Shown: positions 55,548 to 63,814 of the stretch, one piece after another
How positions within the stretch are numbered: position 1 is the stretch's first letter
Layout: each line of letters opens with the position of its first letter
Translations under genes and position numbers: made by a program
Notes under the pieces: model-generated
Told to the model about the DNA's origin: nothing
What the model saw: only the letters and a program-made list of their open reading frames with translations
Database searches by the model: none
Assembly (NCBI RefSeq): GCF_021026345.1
Contig: NZ_JAJNCZ010000001.1
Location: forward strand, 310,001-374,000
Source: Rhizobium sp. GN54
GTDB taxonomy: Bacteria; Pseudomonadota; Alphaproteobacteria; Rhizobiales; Rhizobiaceae
Length of the DNA stretch: 64,000 nt
Direction: 5' to 3'

Positions 55548-56789
55548 ATGGCCAGCAATCTCGTTTCCTATCTCATGCAGTTTCTGACCCCCGACACGAT
55601 CGCCCGGATTGCGGCCGCGCTGGGCCTCGATACGGACAAGGTGCAGCGGGGCGTGGCGGCCGCCGTGCCGGCGGTGCTGGCGGGGCTCGCGGGTGTCGCG
55701 GCACAGCCGGGCGGAGCGCAGAAGCTCGCCGATGCGGCCAGGCAGCAGAGCGGCGTGCTCGATAATCTCGGCGGCCTCCTTTCGGGCGGCGGCAGCCCCG
55801 GTTCGCTCACGCAGAGCGGCGTACAGCTGCTTTCGTCGCTGTTCGGCGGCAGCACCAGCGGCACGCTGGCGAACGCGGTCGGCAACTATTCCGGCCTCGG
55901 GCCGAACGCCGGCGGTTCGCTGCTCGGCATGGTCGCCCCCCTCGTCATGAGCGGCATCGCCAAGAAGGTCGGCGGCGATCTCAGCGCCAACGGGATTGCC
56001 GGCCTGCTTGCCGGCGAGAAGGACAATATCGCCGCCGCGATGCCCTCCGGCCTAAAGGACCTGCTGGGCGGCACCGGCCTGCTCGATTCGCTCGGCGGAT
56101 CGGCGCGCACGGCAGCGGCTGCGACAGGCGACGCCGCCGCCCGTTCGGCGGCAGCCGCGTCCGCGGCCGCCCGGCAGACCTCGACGGCAGCGGCCACGGC
56201 CACCCGCAGCGGCAGCAACTGGCTCTACTGGCTGATCGCGGCCCTCGCGCTGCTGGCGATCCTCTACTATCTGTTCGGCCGTCCGGCGGAGCGGGTGGCG
56301 GAGACCGCACCGGAACCCACCCCTCCGGCCCAGACCGAGACCCAGCCGGCGCCCGAACCCGCGCCCGCGCCGGAGCCTGCGGCCGAGCCTGCGCCGGCCG
56401 AACCCGCCCCGACCGCTCCGACCCAGACCGAAGCCCCGGCCATGCCGGCGCCGGCCGGCGGCCTCATGATCGGCGGGGTCGATGTCGGCAAGGAGGTCAC
56501 CGATACGCTGTCGGGCCTGCAGACGACCCTGAACGGCGTGACCGATGCGACGACCGCGCAGGCCGCGGCGACGCAGATCCAGACCGCGTCCTCGACCTTC
56601 GACAGGATCAACGGCATGCTGGGCCAGATGACGGCCGAGCAGAAAACTGCCCTCTCCGGCATCGTCAAGCCGGCGATGACGCAGCTCGACGCGCTGTTCG
56701 AGAAGGTGCTGGCGATCCCCGGCGTCTCGGACATCCTCAAGCCCGCGATCGATGCGCTGAAGCCGAAGCTCGCAGCTTTGGCGCCCTGA
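55548..56789 (+). CDS. DUF937 protein with a single membrane anchor
   Basis: A 413-residue protein. Residues 1-185 are the DUF937 region (N-terminal MASNLVSYLMQFLTPDTIARIA; repeated Gly/Leu helices such as GGSLLGMVAPLVMSGIAKKVGG). An Ala-rich stretch (185-222), a transmembrane segment (WLYWLIAALALLAILYYLF, residues 225-243) and a Pro/Glu/Ala repeat linker (about 255-300) follow. The C-terminal domain (about 310-413) is helical and faces the other side of the membrane from DUF937. The protein thus looks like a membrane-anchored two-domain protein of unknown function. ATG 55548 is preceded by a GGAGGAGAG. A strong terminator follows 13 bases after the stop. Confidence 0.85.
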   Translation: MASNLVSYLMQFLTPDTIARIAAALGLDTDKVQRGVAAAVPAVLAGLAGVAAQPGGAQKLADAARQQSGVLDNLGGLLSGGGSPGSLTQSGVQLLSSLFGGSTSGTLANAVGNYSGLGPNAGGSLLGMVAPLVMSGIAKKVGGDLSANGIAGLLAGEKDNIAAAMPSGLKDLLGGTGLLDSLGGSARTAAAATGDAAARSAAAASAAARQTSTAAATATRSGSNWLYWLIAALALLAILYYLFGRPAERVAETAPEPTPPAQTETQPAPEPAPAPEPAAEPAPAEPAPTAPTQTEAPAMPAPAGGLMIGGVDVGKEVTDTLSGLQTTLNGVTDATTAQAAATQIQTASSTFDRINGMLGQMTAEQKTALSGIVKPAMTQLDALFEKVLAIPGVSDILKPAIDALKPKLAALAP

Positions 56790-56802
56790 GGCGATGACGG
56801 AT

Positions 56803-56833
56803 GACCGCCGGCCTTCTGGCCGGCGGTCCTTCC
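56803..56833 (+). terminator. Terminator-like hairpin after the DUF937 gene
   Basis: A perfect 11-bp stem GACCGCCGGCC-ttct-GGCCGGCGGTC followed by CCTTCCC. The T-run is poor but the stem is very stable. Confidence 0.7.
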
Positions 56834-56879
56834 CTTGCGCCGTTCCCGAGACCAGGACACCACAGAAGGAGGCTCAGCC

Positions 56880-57377
56880 ATGGCTGACAAGTCGACGTTC
56901 AGTGCCGAGGAATGGAACCAGTTGATGCAGGGCGTGATGGCGGCCGGGATCGCGGTGACCGCAGCCGATCCGAGCGGGCTCTGGGGCATGCTGAAGGAGG
57001 GGATGGCCAGCAGCCGCGCCCTGCTCGGAGCCAAGGAGGGGACGGGCGCGACGCCGCTCTCGACGGCGATCGTGGAAGCCTTCGAGCGCTCGGAGGACCG
57101 CAATGCCGCCCGCGACGGGCTTTCGGCGACGTTGAAGGGCGCCAAGCCCGACGAGATCAAGACGCGCTGCATCGAGGCGGTGCGGCAGGCGGCGGCGATC
57201 GTCGACGCCAAGGCGCCGGCCGACGCGGCAGGCTTCAAGAGCTGGCTGCTGCAGATCAGCCAGAGCGTGGCGGAAGCGGCCAAGGAAGGCGGGTTCATGG
57301 GCTTCGGCGGCACGCCGGTGAGCGATGCCGAGAAGGCGACCGTGGCCGAGATATCCGGTGCCCTCAAGGTAGCCTGA
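56880..57377 (+). CDS. Unrecognised helical protein, 165 aa
   Basis: I do not recognise this family. The protein is predicted all-helical and soluble: FSAEEWNQLMQGVMAAGIAVTAADPSGLWGMLKEG at the N-terminus, DEIKTRCIEAVRQAAAIVDAKAP in the middle and ISQSVAEAAKEGGFMGFGG near the C-terminus. There is no signal peptide, membrane segment or cysteine cluster (one Cys). ATG 56880 follows AGAAGGAGG. It is 90 bases downstream of the DUF937 gene on the same strand, but a strong hairpin separates them. The long perfect inverted repeat begins 47 bases after its stop. Confidence 0.75.
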   Translation: MADKSTFSAEEWNQLMQGVMAAGIAVTAADPSGLWGMLKEGMASSRALLGAKEGTGATPLSTAIVEAFERSEDRNAARDGLSATLKGAKPDEIKTRCIEAVRQAAAIVDAKAPADAAGFKSWLLQISQSVAEAAKEGGFMGFGGTPVSDAEKATVAEISGALKVA

Positions 57378-57424
57378 CGAGAGCCGGGCGGATGCAGGCG
57401 CGCGGGCCGGCGCCCGCCCGCCTC

Positions 57425-57516
57425 ATACCAACCTGCACTGATATTGACCGATTGCGTGGGACCGCCTGCGGACGGCGGCTCCGGCGCAATCGGTCAATAT
57501 CAGTGCAGGTTGGTAT
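57425..57516. repeat. Perfect 32-bp inverted repeat with GC-rich loop
   Basis: The arm 57425-57456 (ATACCAACCTGCACTGATAT... ending GATTGCG) is the exact reverse complement of 57485-57516. The 28-base loop contains a further CCGCC-tgcggac-GGCGG hairpin, so the whole 92 bases can fold into one stem. It lies between the convergent 165-aa gene and the polysaccharide deacetylase gene; its last base is the last base of that gene's TAA stop. It may work as a bidirectional terminator, but the perfect arms suggest a mobile palindromic element or a protein-binding site. No second copy is in the window. Confidence 0.95.
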
Positions 57517-58571
57517 TAGCGGCCCATCAGCCGGAAGGGGATGCCCGACGCCAGCGCTGCGACATACTTGCGCTTCTGATAGAGCCCGTTCACCGAGATG
57601 CGCGGCAGCGCCGTCGGCGTGTCGAAGCTGCGATGGCTCAGCGTGCCGGGCATGGTGGTCACCGCCAGCTTGAAGCCCGCCTCGGCCGCCAGCCTGTATT
57701 CGCGCGGCGTCACCGTGCCGCCGAAGCCATAGGGGAAGGCGAAGGTGAGGGGACGCACGCCGGTGATGCATTCGATGCGCTCGGCCGAGGCCTGCATCTC
57801 CTCCAGCGCCTCGTGCTCTTCCAGCCTTGCAAGCGCCCGGTGACTGATCGTGTGCGCGCCGAGCTTGGCGAGCGGGTTCAGTACCAGGCTCTTCAGTTCC
57901 GGCTCGCGCATGATCAGCCGTTCGGTGATCAGCAGCGGATCGATCCCGTGCGCCCTGGCCGCCTTGTCGAGGCTCGCCACGCGGCTCGTCTCGTCGCCGG
58001 ACTGGATGAAGGCGGCAAAGCGTTTGAAGGCCGCGTCCTTCTGCCAGATCGTCGCCAGCGGCAGGGTTACCGGGCCGGAGCCGAAGTCGAACTCGATATG
58101 CGGCAGCGCCCGCAAGAGATCGGTCAGCGTCTCCCACCAGATGCTGTGCGTCCGGCAGCAGAAGCCGCCGGTGACGAAGACGGTGAAGGGAACGCGGTGC
58201 TCGGTGAAGACCGGCTGGGCATGGACGGCGTTGTTGCGGTAGCCGTCGTCGAGCGTGAAGGCGGCGAAGCGCTCCTCCGGCCGGGCGATCGCCATCCGCG
58301 CTTCCATGTGGTGCAGCGGCACGAACTGGTAGCCCTCGGCGGCCAGCAGCGTCAGCGTCTCGTCGAGGAATTCGGGGGTGATTTCGAGGTGGGCGTTCGG
58401 ATCGAAGGCCTGTTCGGTCTTCGGGCGGACGTGGTGCAGCGTGAAGATCGCGCCGCGCCCGCGCGCCGACGACATCAGCCCGGCCCGCCCGGCCAGGCTC
58501 GACAGTTCCAGTCCACCGGCTATGGCCGCATGCTTGAGGCTGCGGCGCATAACATTTTTCAATGTCGGCAT
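57516..58571 (-). CDS. Polysaccharide deacetylase family protein
   Basis: A 351-residue NodB-like deacetylase. Visible are the metal-binding TLDDGYRNN (Asp-Asp, about 106-114), TISHRALARL (the H-x3-H-like ligand segment, His about 238) and FAFPYGFGGTVTPREY (about 271-286). There is no signal peptide; the N-terminus is basic (NVMRRSLKHAAIAGG), so it is either cytoplasmic or membrane-associated. It removes acetyl groups from a GlcNAc-containing glycan or a related substrate, not identifiable here. The start at 58571 is used. Its 3' end meets the long inverted repeat. Confidence 0.9.
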   Translation of the reverse strand: MPTLKNVMRRSLKHAAIAGGLELSSLAGRAGLMSSARGRGAIFTLHHVRPKTEQAFDPNAHLEITPEFLDETLTLLAAEGYQFVPLHHMEARMAIARPEERFAAFTLDDGYRNNAVHAQPVFTEHRVPFTVFVTGGFCCRTHSIWWETLTDLLRALPHIEFDFGSGPVTLPLATIWQKDAAFKRFAAFIQSGDETSRVASLDKAARAHGIDPLLITERLIMREPELKSLVLNPLAKLGAHTISHRALARLEEHEALEEMQASAERIECITGVRPLTFAFPYGFGGTVTPREYRLAAEAGFKLAVTTMPGTLSHRSFDTPTALPRISVNGLYQKRKYVAALASGIPFRLMGR

Positions 58572-58673
58572 CGGCGCTCCCGTAGGCAGATCTCCCAGCC
58601 GCCTTTATGGAGCATCATGGTATCCGGACCGTTAACGCTTCGTTGCGGCCTCCGGCGCCTCATGCGGACCCGC

Positions 58674-60089
58674 TCACGCCTTGGTGCCGCCCACCGTGAT
58701 CTGGTCCATGCGCAGGTGCGGCTGGCCGACGCCGACGGGGACGCTCTGGCCGGCCTTGCCGCACATGCCGATGCCGGTGTCGAGCTTCGTGTCGTTGCCG
58801 ACCATGGTCACCCGGCGCATCGCGTCGGGCCCGTTGCCGATGATCATCGCGCCCTTGACCGGCGCGCCGACCTTGCCGTTCTCGATCAGGTAGGCCTCGG
58901 TGCAGCCGAACACGAACTTGCCGGAGGTGATGTCCACCTGGCCGCCGCCGAAGGAGACGGCGTAGATGCCGTTCTTCACCGAGGCGATGATCTCGTCCGG
59001 CGTCTTGTCGCCGGAGAGCATGTAGGTGTTGGTCATGCGCGGCATCGGCGTGTGGGCATAGGACTGGCGGCGGCCGTTGCCGGTCGCTTCCATGCCCATC
59101 AGCCGGGCGTTCTGCCGGTCCTGCATGTAGCCGACGAGCTTGCCGTCCTCGATCAGCACGTTGTAGCCGGACGGCGTGCCCTCGTCGTCGACGGTCAGCG
59201 AGCCGCGCCGGCTCTCGATCGTGCCGTCGTCGACCACGGTGACGCCCCTGGCGGCCACCTGCTGGCCGAGCAGGCCCGAAAAGGCCGAGGTCTTCTTCCG
59301 GTTGAAGTCGCCCTCCAGCCCGTGGCCGACCGCCTCGTGCAGCATCACGCCGGGCCAGCCGGAGGACAGCACCACGTCCATGGTGCCTGCCGGCGCCTCG
59401 ATCGCCTCGAGGTTGACGAGCGCCTGGCGCAGCGCCTCGTCGGCGCCCTGCTGCCAGCTCTCGGTCGTCAGGAACTCGCCGAAGCCGCGCCGCCCGCCCA
59501 TGCCGAAGGAGCCGCTTTCCTGCCGGTCGCCTTCACCGACCACGACGGAGATGCTGACGCGCGTCATCGGCCGGACGTCGGTGACCCGGTGACCGTCGGC
59601 GCGCAGGATGTTGACCACCTGCCAGCTGGCGGAGATCGATGCCGTCACCTGCCGGACCTTGGCGTCCTTGCCGCGCAGATAGGCGTCGATATCCTGCAGC
59701 AGCGCGACCTTTTCCTCGAAGCCGGGGCTGCCGATCGGGTTTTCTGGGCCGTAGAGCCTGCGGTTCGTACCCTGTGGTGCGGCGGCATAGCTGCCGGCAT
59801 AGCCGCGGGTGACCGCACCGGCGGCCTCCGAGGCGCGCTTCAGCGCCGCAAGCGACATCTCGCCGGAATGGGCGTAGCCCACGGCCTCGCCGGCGACGGC
59901 GCGCAGGCCGAAGCCCTGGTCGGTGTTGAAGCTGCCGCCCTTCAGGCGCCCGTTGTCGAAGGTCAGCGATTCCGCCTGCGCGTGCTCCAGATAGAGCTCG
60001 CCGTCGTCCGCGTTCTTCACCGTCTGCGCGAGCACCGCCCGCACTGCCGCCTCGTCGGCATCGAACAGGGAGGTCAGGTCGGTGTTCAT
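58674..60089 (-). CDS. tldD: TldD metalloprotease
   Basis: A 471-residue TldD. The metal site is HEAVGHGLEGDFNRK (HExxxH, about 250-255 plus following residues), with GKVGAPVKGAMIIGNGPDAM and GMCGKAGQSVPVGVGQP near the C-terminus as in other TldD proteins. With TldE/PmbA it forms a heterodimeric protease that matures peptides such as microcin B17 and degrades antitoxins like CcdA. The partner tldE is not in this window. ATG 60089 follows AGGAG by seven bases; an in-frame start at 60110 is less well placed. Confidence 0.95.
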   Translation of the reverse strand: MNTDLTSLFDADEAAVRAVLAQTVKNADDGELYLEHAQAESLTFDNGRLKGGSFNTDQGFGLRAVAGEAVGYAHSGEMSLAALKRASEAAGAVTRGYAGSYAAAPQGTNRRLYGPENPIGSPGFEEKVALLQDIDAYLRGKDAKVRQVTASISASWQVVNILRADGHRVTDVRPMTRVSISVVVGEGDRQESGSFGMGGRRGFGEFLTTESWQQGADEALRQALVNLEAIEAPAGTMDVVLSSGWPGVMLHEAVGHGLEGDFNRKKTSAFSGLLGQQVAARGVTVVDDGTIESRRGSLTVDDEGTPSGYNVLIEDGKLVGYMQDRQNARLMGMEATGNGRRQSYAHTPMPRMTNTYMLSGDKTPDEIIASVKNGIYAVSFGGGQVDITSGKFVFGCTEAYLIENGKVGAPVKGAMIIGNGPDAMRRVTMVGNDTKLDTGIGMCGKAGQSVPVGVGQPHLRMDQITVGGTKA

Positions 60090-60211
60090 GGGCTGCTCCT
60101 GGATTGGCAATTGGCAGCTTATGTAGAGGCTCGACCACCGCAGGGCAAGCGATGCGGGTCTGCGGGGCAGGGCGGAAGAAGGAGAGGAGGGGCGGAGGCG
60201 GAGCGGTGGCC

Positions 60212-60763
60212 TCAGGCCGCCGTCACCGTCTCCCGCGCGGCCGCCAGGATCTCGTCCGACAATGCTTCGTCGTTGACGAGGCGAGCCATGACGAGGGCCC
60301 CGACCAGGCTGGTGAGATCGGCGATTGCCTTTTTGCGGTCCGGCGCGTCTCCTTGCCGCTGCTGCAGATCCTCCATCCGGGCGATCCGGGCGCGGATGTA
60401 GTCAGTGGCCGCCTGCCGCTCCTTCTCCGGCAGCCGCGCCATTTCCGGGCCGAGCGCTGCGATCGCGCAGCCGGCGCCGGCGTGGTCGCGATGTTCAGGG
60501 GAAAGATAGGTTCCGGTGAAATCGGAGAGGGTCAGCGTGTCCGGTTCGGCGGCGAGTGCACCCTGCATCGCATCCGCAAGCGCCTGGTCGGCCAGCTCGC
60601 TCTTCGACTTGAAATGACCGTAGAAGCCGCCATGCGTCAGCCCGGCGCCGCTCATCACCGCATCGACGCCGACGGCGTGGATTCCGTTCTCGCGGAACAG
60701 CCTCGCTGCCGTCTCCAGGATCCGCTTCCTGTTCTCCTTCGCCTGCTCCTTGGTTGGCCGCAT
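60212..60763 (-). CDS. TetR-family transcriptional repressor
   Basis: A 183-residue TetR protein. The helix-turn-helix lies at about residues 15-60 (RKRILETAARLFRENGIHAVGVDAVMSGAGLTHGGFYGHFKSKSEL; recognition part GAGLTHGGFYGHF). The C-terminal ligand domain has one cysteine (GAGCAIAALGPEM). This pattern matches regulators of the AcrR/NemR-like group that sense small electrophiles or xenobiotics. ATG 60763 follows AGAGGA. It is divergent from an aldo/keto reductase gene, with two near-identical 14-bp palindromes in the intergenic region. Confidence 0.93.
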   Translation of the reverse strand: MRPTKEQAKENRKRILETAARLFRENGIHAVGVDAVMSGAGLTHGGFYGHFKSKSELADQALADAMQGALAAEPDTLTLSDFTGTYLSPEHRDHAGAGCAIAALGPEMARLPEKERQAATDYIRARIARMEDLQQRQGDAPDRKKAIADLTSLVGALVMARLVNDEALSDEILAAARETVTAA

Positions 60764-60798
60764 GTCATCGTCCTCTGAGATTGCGCTTGACAAATTAT

Positions 60799-60839
60799 AT
60801 GACGACCGTCATTCATAATCAATACATGACGATCGTCAT
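60799..60839. promoter_or_regulatory. Double TetR operator
   Basis: ATGACGACCGTCAT (60799-60812) and ATGACGATCGTCAT (60826-60839) are palindromes differing at one base and spaced 27 bp centre to centre. The second is perfect. They lie between the tetR start and the aldo/keto reductase start, and a TTGACA at 60787 overlaps the promoter area, so binding should repress one or both genes. Confidence 0.85.
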
Positions 60840-60872
60840 TTAAAATCGCAACCGTCAGGAAGGATCACGGAC

Positions 60873-61916
60873 ATGAGCATGCGCTATCGGATATTTGGCC
60901 GCACCGGCCTTCGCGTTTCGCAATTGGCACTGGGCACCGGCAACTTCGGTACCGGCTGGGGCTATGGTGCCGACCGCGACGCGGCAAGGGCCATCTACGA
61001 CGGCTATCGGACCGCCGGCGGCAACTTCATCGACACCGCCGACCAGTACCAGTTCGGCCAGTCGGAGACGCTGACCGGCGACTTCATCGCCTCAGAGCGC
61101 GACGACGTGGTGCTCGCCACCAAGTTCTCGCTCGGCGACAGCCACGGCGCCGGCCTGCAGCGCACCGGCAACAGCCGCAAGGCGATGGTCCAGTCGGTCG
61201 AGGCCAGCTTAAAGCGTCTGGGCACCGACCGCATCGATCTCCTCTGGGTGCACATGCCCGACGACGTCACCCCGATCGACGAGATCGCCCGCGGTCTCGA
61301 CGATCTCGTCCGTAGCGGCAAGATCCTCTATGCCGGCCTGTCGGACTTCCCTGCCTGGCGCGTGGCGACGGCGGCGACGATCGCCGAACTGCGCGGCTGG
61401 GCAGCGGTTGCCGCCCTGCAGGTGGAATACAGCCTCGTCGAGCGCACCGTCGAGCGCGAGCTTCTGCCGATGGCATCTGCCTTCGGGCTCGGCACCGTCA
61501 GCTGGTCGCCGCTCGGCGGCGGGCTTCTGACCGGAAAGTATCGCAAGGGTGAGCAGGGCAGGGCGCAGGGCCTCGGTGCCGTCATCCATGCCGAGAGCGA
61601 CGCGCGCAAGACCGCAACCCTCGATGCGGTCCTTGCCGTTGCCGAGGAGACCGGCCTGCCTGCCGGCCAGGTCGCGATCGCCTGGGTGCTGGCAAAAGGC
61701 GCGACGCTGCCGATCATCGGTCCGCGCACGCCGGAGCAACTGGAGGACAACCTCGCAGCCCTCGGCGTCCGGCTGACGGAGGCGCAGATCGCCCGCCTGG
61801 ATGCGGCAAGCGACATCCCGCTGGGTTTCCCCTTCGATGTCGTCGGCAAGACGCGCGGCGTGCTCGCAGGCGGCAAGGCCGACCTGACCGACTGGCCGAT
61901 CGCTCCGGTGCGCTGA
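60873..61916 (+). CDS. Aldo/keto reductase
   Basis: A 347-residue AKR. The N-terminal YRIFGRTGLRVSQLALGTGNFG and the catalytic tetrad are visible: Asp and Tyr in FIDTADQYQFGQSE, Lys in VLATKFSLGD, and His in DLLWVHMPDD. IAWVLAKGATLPIIGPRTPEQLEDN near the C-terminus contributes to NADPH binding. It reduces carbonyls using NADPH; substrates are unknown. ATG 60873 follows GGAAGGA. Divergent from the TetR gene and probably repressed by it, so it is likely induced by a toxic aldehyde or quinone-like compound. Confidence 0.94.
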   Translation: MSMRYRIFGRTGLRVSQLALGTGNFGTGWGYGADRDAARAIYDGYRTAGGNFIDTADQYQFGQSETLTGDFIASERDDVVLATKFSLGDSHGAGLQRTGNSRKAMVQSVEASLKRLGTDRIDLLWVHMPDDVTPIDEIARGLDDLVRSGKILYAGLSDFPAWRVATAATIAELRGWAAVAALQVEYSLVERTVERELLPMASAFGLGTVSWSPLGGGLLTGKYRKGEQGRAQGLGAVIHAESDARKTATLDAVLAVAEETGLPAGQVAIAWVLAKGATLPIIGPRTPEQLEDNLAALGVRLTEAQIARLDAASDIPLGFPFDVVGKTRGVLAGGKADLTDWPIAPVR

Positions 61917-61940
61917 CAGTTGCGCCGGCTTCGATAACAA

Positions 61941-61975
61941 AAAGCGCGGCCGGTTAGGCCGCGCTTTGATTTTTC
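61941..61975. terminator. Bidirectional terminator between convergent genes
   Basis: A perfect 11-bp stem AAAGCGCGGCC-ggtta-GGCCGCGCTTT with GATTTTT after it on the plus strand and a T-rich run on the minus strand. It should stop both the aldo/keto reductase and the IalB-like transcripts. Confidence 0.9.
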
Positions 61976-61993
61976 CTGCCTCGTCGCCGCCGC

Positions 61994-62527
61994 TTACGGC
62001 AGCGCGTCGTAGCCTTCGCCGAAGCCCTTTAGGTCGACGGGGATGCCGATGCCTTCCTCCGGCGTCTGGAAGACGATGAAGGTGGCGGTGGCGCCGGAGC
62101 GGAAGGTCTTCAGGAGTTCGTCCTCGAGCACCACTTCGGCATAGCAGCCGTCGGAGAAGCAGCGCACGAAGTAGGCGCGGCCGATGTCCTTGCCGTCGAC
62201 GTTCAGGCCGAGCCCGTTGGGCAACAGCACGCCGAGCGGGGCCAGCACGCGCAGGATCTTCGCCTTGCGGTCGGCCGTCTTGAGGATGACGACGGAGAGC
62301 CCGACCTCGGGACGGTCCTCGGCGATGACGTTCTGCATCAGTGCGCACTGCTCGCCCGAAGCACCGGCCGGCTGGTCGCAGACGATCGACCATGCGCCAT
62401 GGTTGGCCTTCACCGTGCCCGGCTGCTGGGGCGCCTGCGACAGGGCCGGCGTGCCGGTCGCCAGGATGGCGAGTGCGGCGATTGCGCGGACCGCCCGTGC
62501 CAGACGCGAAGGGGAGCGGGAACCCAT
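61994..62527 (-). CDS. Invasion-associated locus B (IalB) family protein
   Basis: A 177-residue periplasmic protein. A signal peptide (MGSRSPSRLARAVRAIAALAILATGTPALS, core at 12-26) is followed by the IalB domain: WSIVCDQPAG and EQCALMQNVIA with a cysteine pair, then LLPNGLGLNVDGKDIGRAYFVRCFSDGCYAEVVL (key FVRCFSDGCYAEV) with the second pair. The domain occurs in Bartonella, Brucella and many non-pathogenic Rhizobiales, where its role is unclear. The ATG at 62527 follows GAGG and gives a good signal peptide; upstream in-frame starts do not. Confidence 0.92.
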   Translation of the reverse strand: MGSRSPSRLARAVRAIAALAILATGTPALSQAPQQPGTVKANHGAWSIVCDQPAGASGEQCALMQNVIAEDRPEVGLSVVILKTADRKAKILRVLAPLGVLLPNGLGLNVDGKDIGRAYFVRCFSDGCYAEVVLEDELLKTFRSGATATFIVFQTPEEGIGIPVDLKGFGEGYDALP

Positions 62528-62911
62528 GAATACCTCGAAATCTCGAATCACACGCGCCATTCTTGAATAGCGCCGGCGAAAATGAAAAGCCCTCCGCCGT
62601 CTTTTCCAGTCTATACGGCGGAAATTGGACGCCCACATGCTTTCCGGCGCCTTTGCCATCGGTTCCGCCCGTCCGCACCGCCACGGGCGTGCGTGCAGGG
62701 GTGTTCCTGCATCGGTCGCGCGCGTTTTAAGAGACAATCCGGCAAAAATCCGAATGGCTGCGCCGCAGACTTGATTTTGCGCAAAAATGCCGCATGCGCA
62801 AAGTCCTGTCGCTGTTGCGGCAAACCGGAAACTATGATTTTAAGCAGTCAGCATAGCGGGGATTCTGCGGCAATCGTTTGATCCCTATCAAACGCTTTGG
62901 GGAGATATGAC
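62528..62911. other. 384-base divergent regulatory region (IalB gene / coxB)
   Basis: There is no coding frame with support here. The region from 62700 on is AT-richer (TTGATTTTGCG, AAACTATGATTTTAAG) and should hold the coxB promoter. The FNR/FixK-type site at 62878-62891 is its clearest feature. Confidence 0.6.
62875..62894. promoter_or_regulatory. FNR/FixK-type anaerobox upstream of coxB
   Basis: CGTTTGATccctATCAAACG is a perfect palindrome containing the exact consensus TTGAT-N4-ATCAA (62878-62891). It ends 17 bases before the coxB GTG start and immediately before the ribosome-binding site. This position suits repression of coxB by an FNR-like regulator in low oxygen better than activation. 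Confidence 0.8.
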
Positions 62912-63796
62912 GTGATAAACAAGGTTTTTGCAGCGCTGGCGGCTTTGAGCTGTCTGCTGTTTGGCTCGGGCGCCCTCGCCGACCAGCCGGTCGACTGGCA
63001 GAGGGGACTGCAGCCCGCAGCCACCTCCATCATGGAGGAAATTCGCTGGTTCGAGCAGTATACCCTGTGGTTCATCGTTCCGATCACGCTCTTCGTCCTC
63101 GTTCTCCTTATCATTATCGTGGTCAAGTTCCGCGAGCGTGCCAATCCGGTTCCCTCGCGCACCAGCCATAACACAACAATCGAGGTGATCTGGACCATCG
63201 GCCCGGTCATCATCCTGCTGCTTCTGGCCGTTCCCTCGTTCCAGCTCCTGACCCGGCAGCTCGCCCCGACCGGTGAACCGGAACTGACCGTCAAGGCCAC
63301 CGGCTACCAGTGGTACTGGGGTTACGAGTACCAGGTCGGCGAAGCCCCGGTCTCGTTCGACAGCCTGCTGCTGCAGGACGGCGACCGCGCCGCACTCGGC
63401 AAGGAAGACCGCGCCACCTATCCGCGGCTGCTCGCCGTCGACAACGAAGTCGTCGTTCCCGTCGGCAAGCACGTTCGTCTTCTCGTCACCGGCGCCGACG
63501 TGATCCACGCCTTCGCCATGCCGTCCTTCGGCGTCAAGATCGACGCCATCCCGGGCCGCATGAACGAGACCTGGTTCAAGGCCGACCGCGAAGGCCTGTT
63601 CTACGGCCAGTGTTCCGAGCTGTGCGGCAAGGACCATGCCTACATGCCGATCGCGATCCGCGTCGTCTCGCAGGAGAAGTTCGACACCTGGCTCGCTGCC
63701 GCGGCCACCAATGTCGGCGAGGCCAACAAGGCTCTGATGGCATCCATCGACGGAGAAAAGAAGTCCGTCGACGTCGCCCAGAACGCCGCGCAGTAA
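62912..63796 (+). CDS. coxB: Cytochrome c oxidase subunit II
   Basis: A 294-residue subunit of the aa3-type cytochrome c oxidase in the inner membrane. A signal peptide (VFAALAALSCLLFGSGALA) comes first, then two transmembrane helices (about residues 48-72 WFIVPITLFVLVLLIIIVV and about 95-112). The periplasmic CuA domain has YQWYWGYEY (about 135-143), DVIHAFAMPSFGVKIDAIPG, and the CuA ligands in GQCSELCGKDHAYMP (C-x3-C-x3-H-x2-M, about 231-245). The GTG at 62912 is chosen because GGGGAG lies seven bases upstream. coxA follows 18 bases later. A perfect anaerobox sits just upstream. Confidence 0.96.
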   Translation: MINKVFAALAALSCLLFGSGALADQPVDWQRGLQPAATSIMEEIRWFEQYTLWFIVPITLFVLVLLIIIVVKFRERANPVPSRTSHNTTIEVIWTIGPVIILLLLAVPSFQLLTRQLAPTGEPELTVKATGYQWYWGYEYQVGEAPVSFDSLLLQDGDRAALGKEDRATYPRLLAVDNEVVVPVGKHVRLLVTGADVIHAFAMPSFGVKIDAIPGRMNETWFKADREGLFYGQCSELCGKDHAYMPIAIRVVSQEKFDTWLAAAATNVGEANKALMASIDGEKKSVDVAQNAAQ

Positions 63797-63814
63797 TTCA
63801 AGGGAGAGCCTTCC

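Noticed and set aside
57444-60401. A 985-codon plus-strand open frame
   Set aside because: It runs antisense to the polysaccharide deacetylase and tldD genes, which have clear family motifs. Long antisense frames are expected in DNA this GC-rich.
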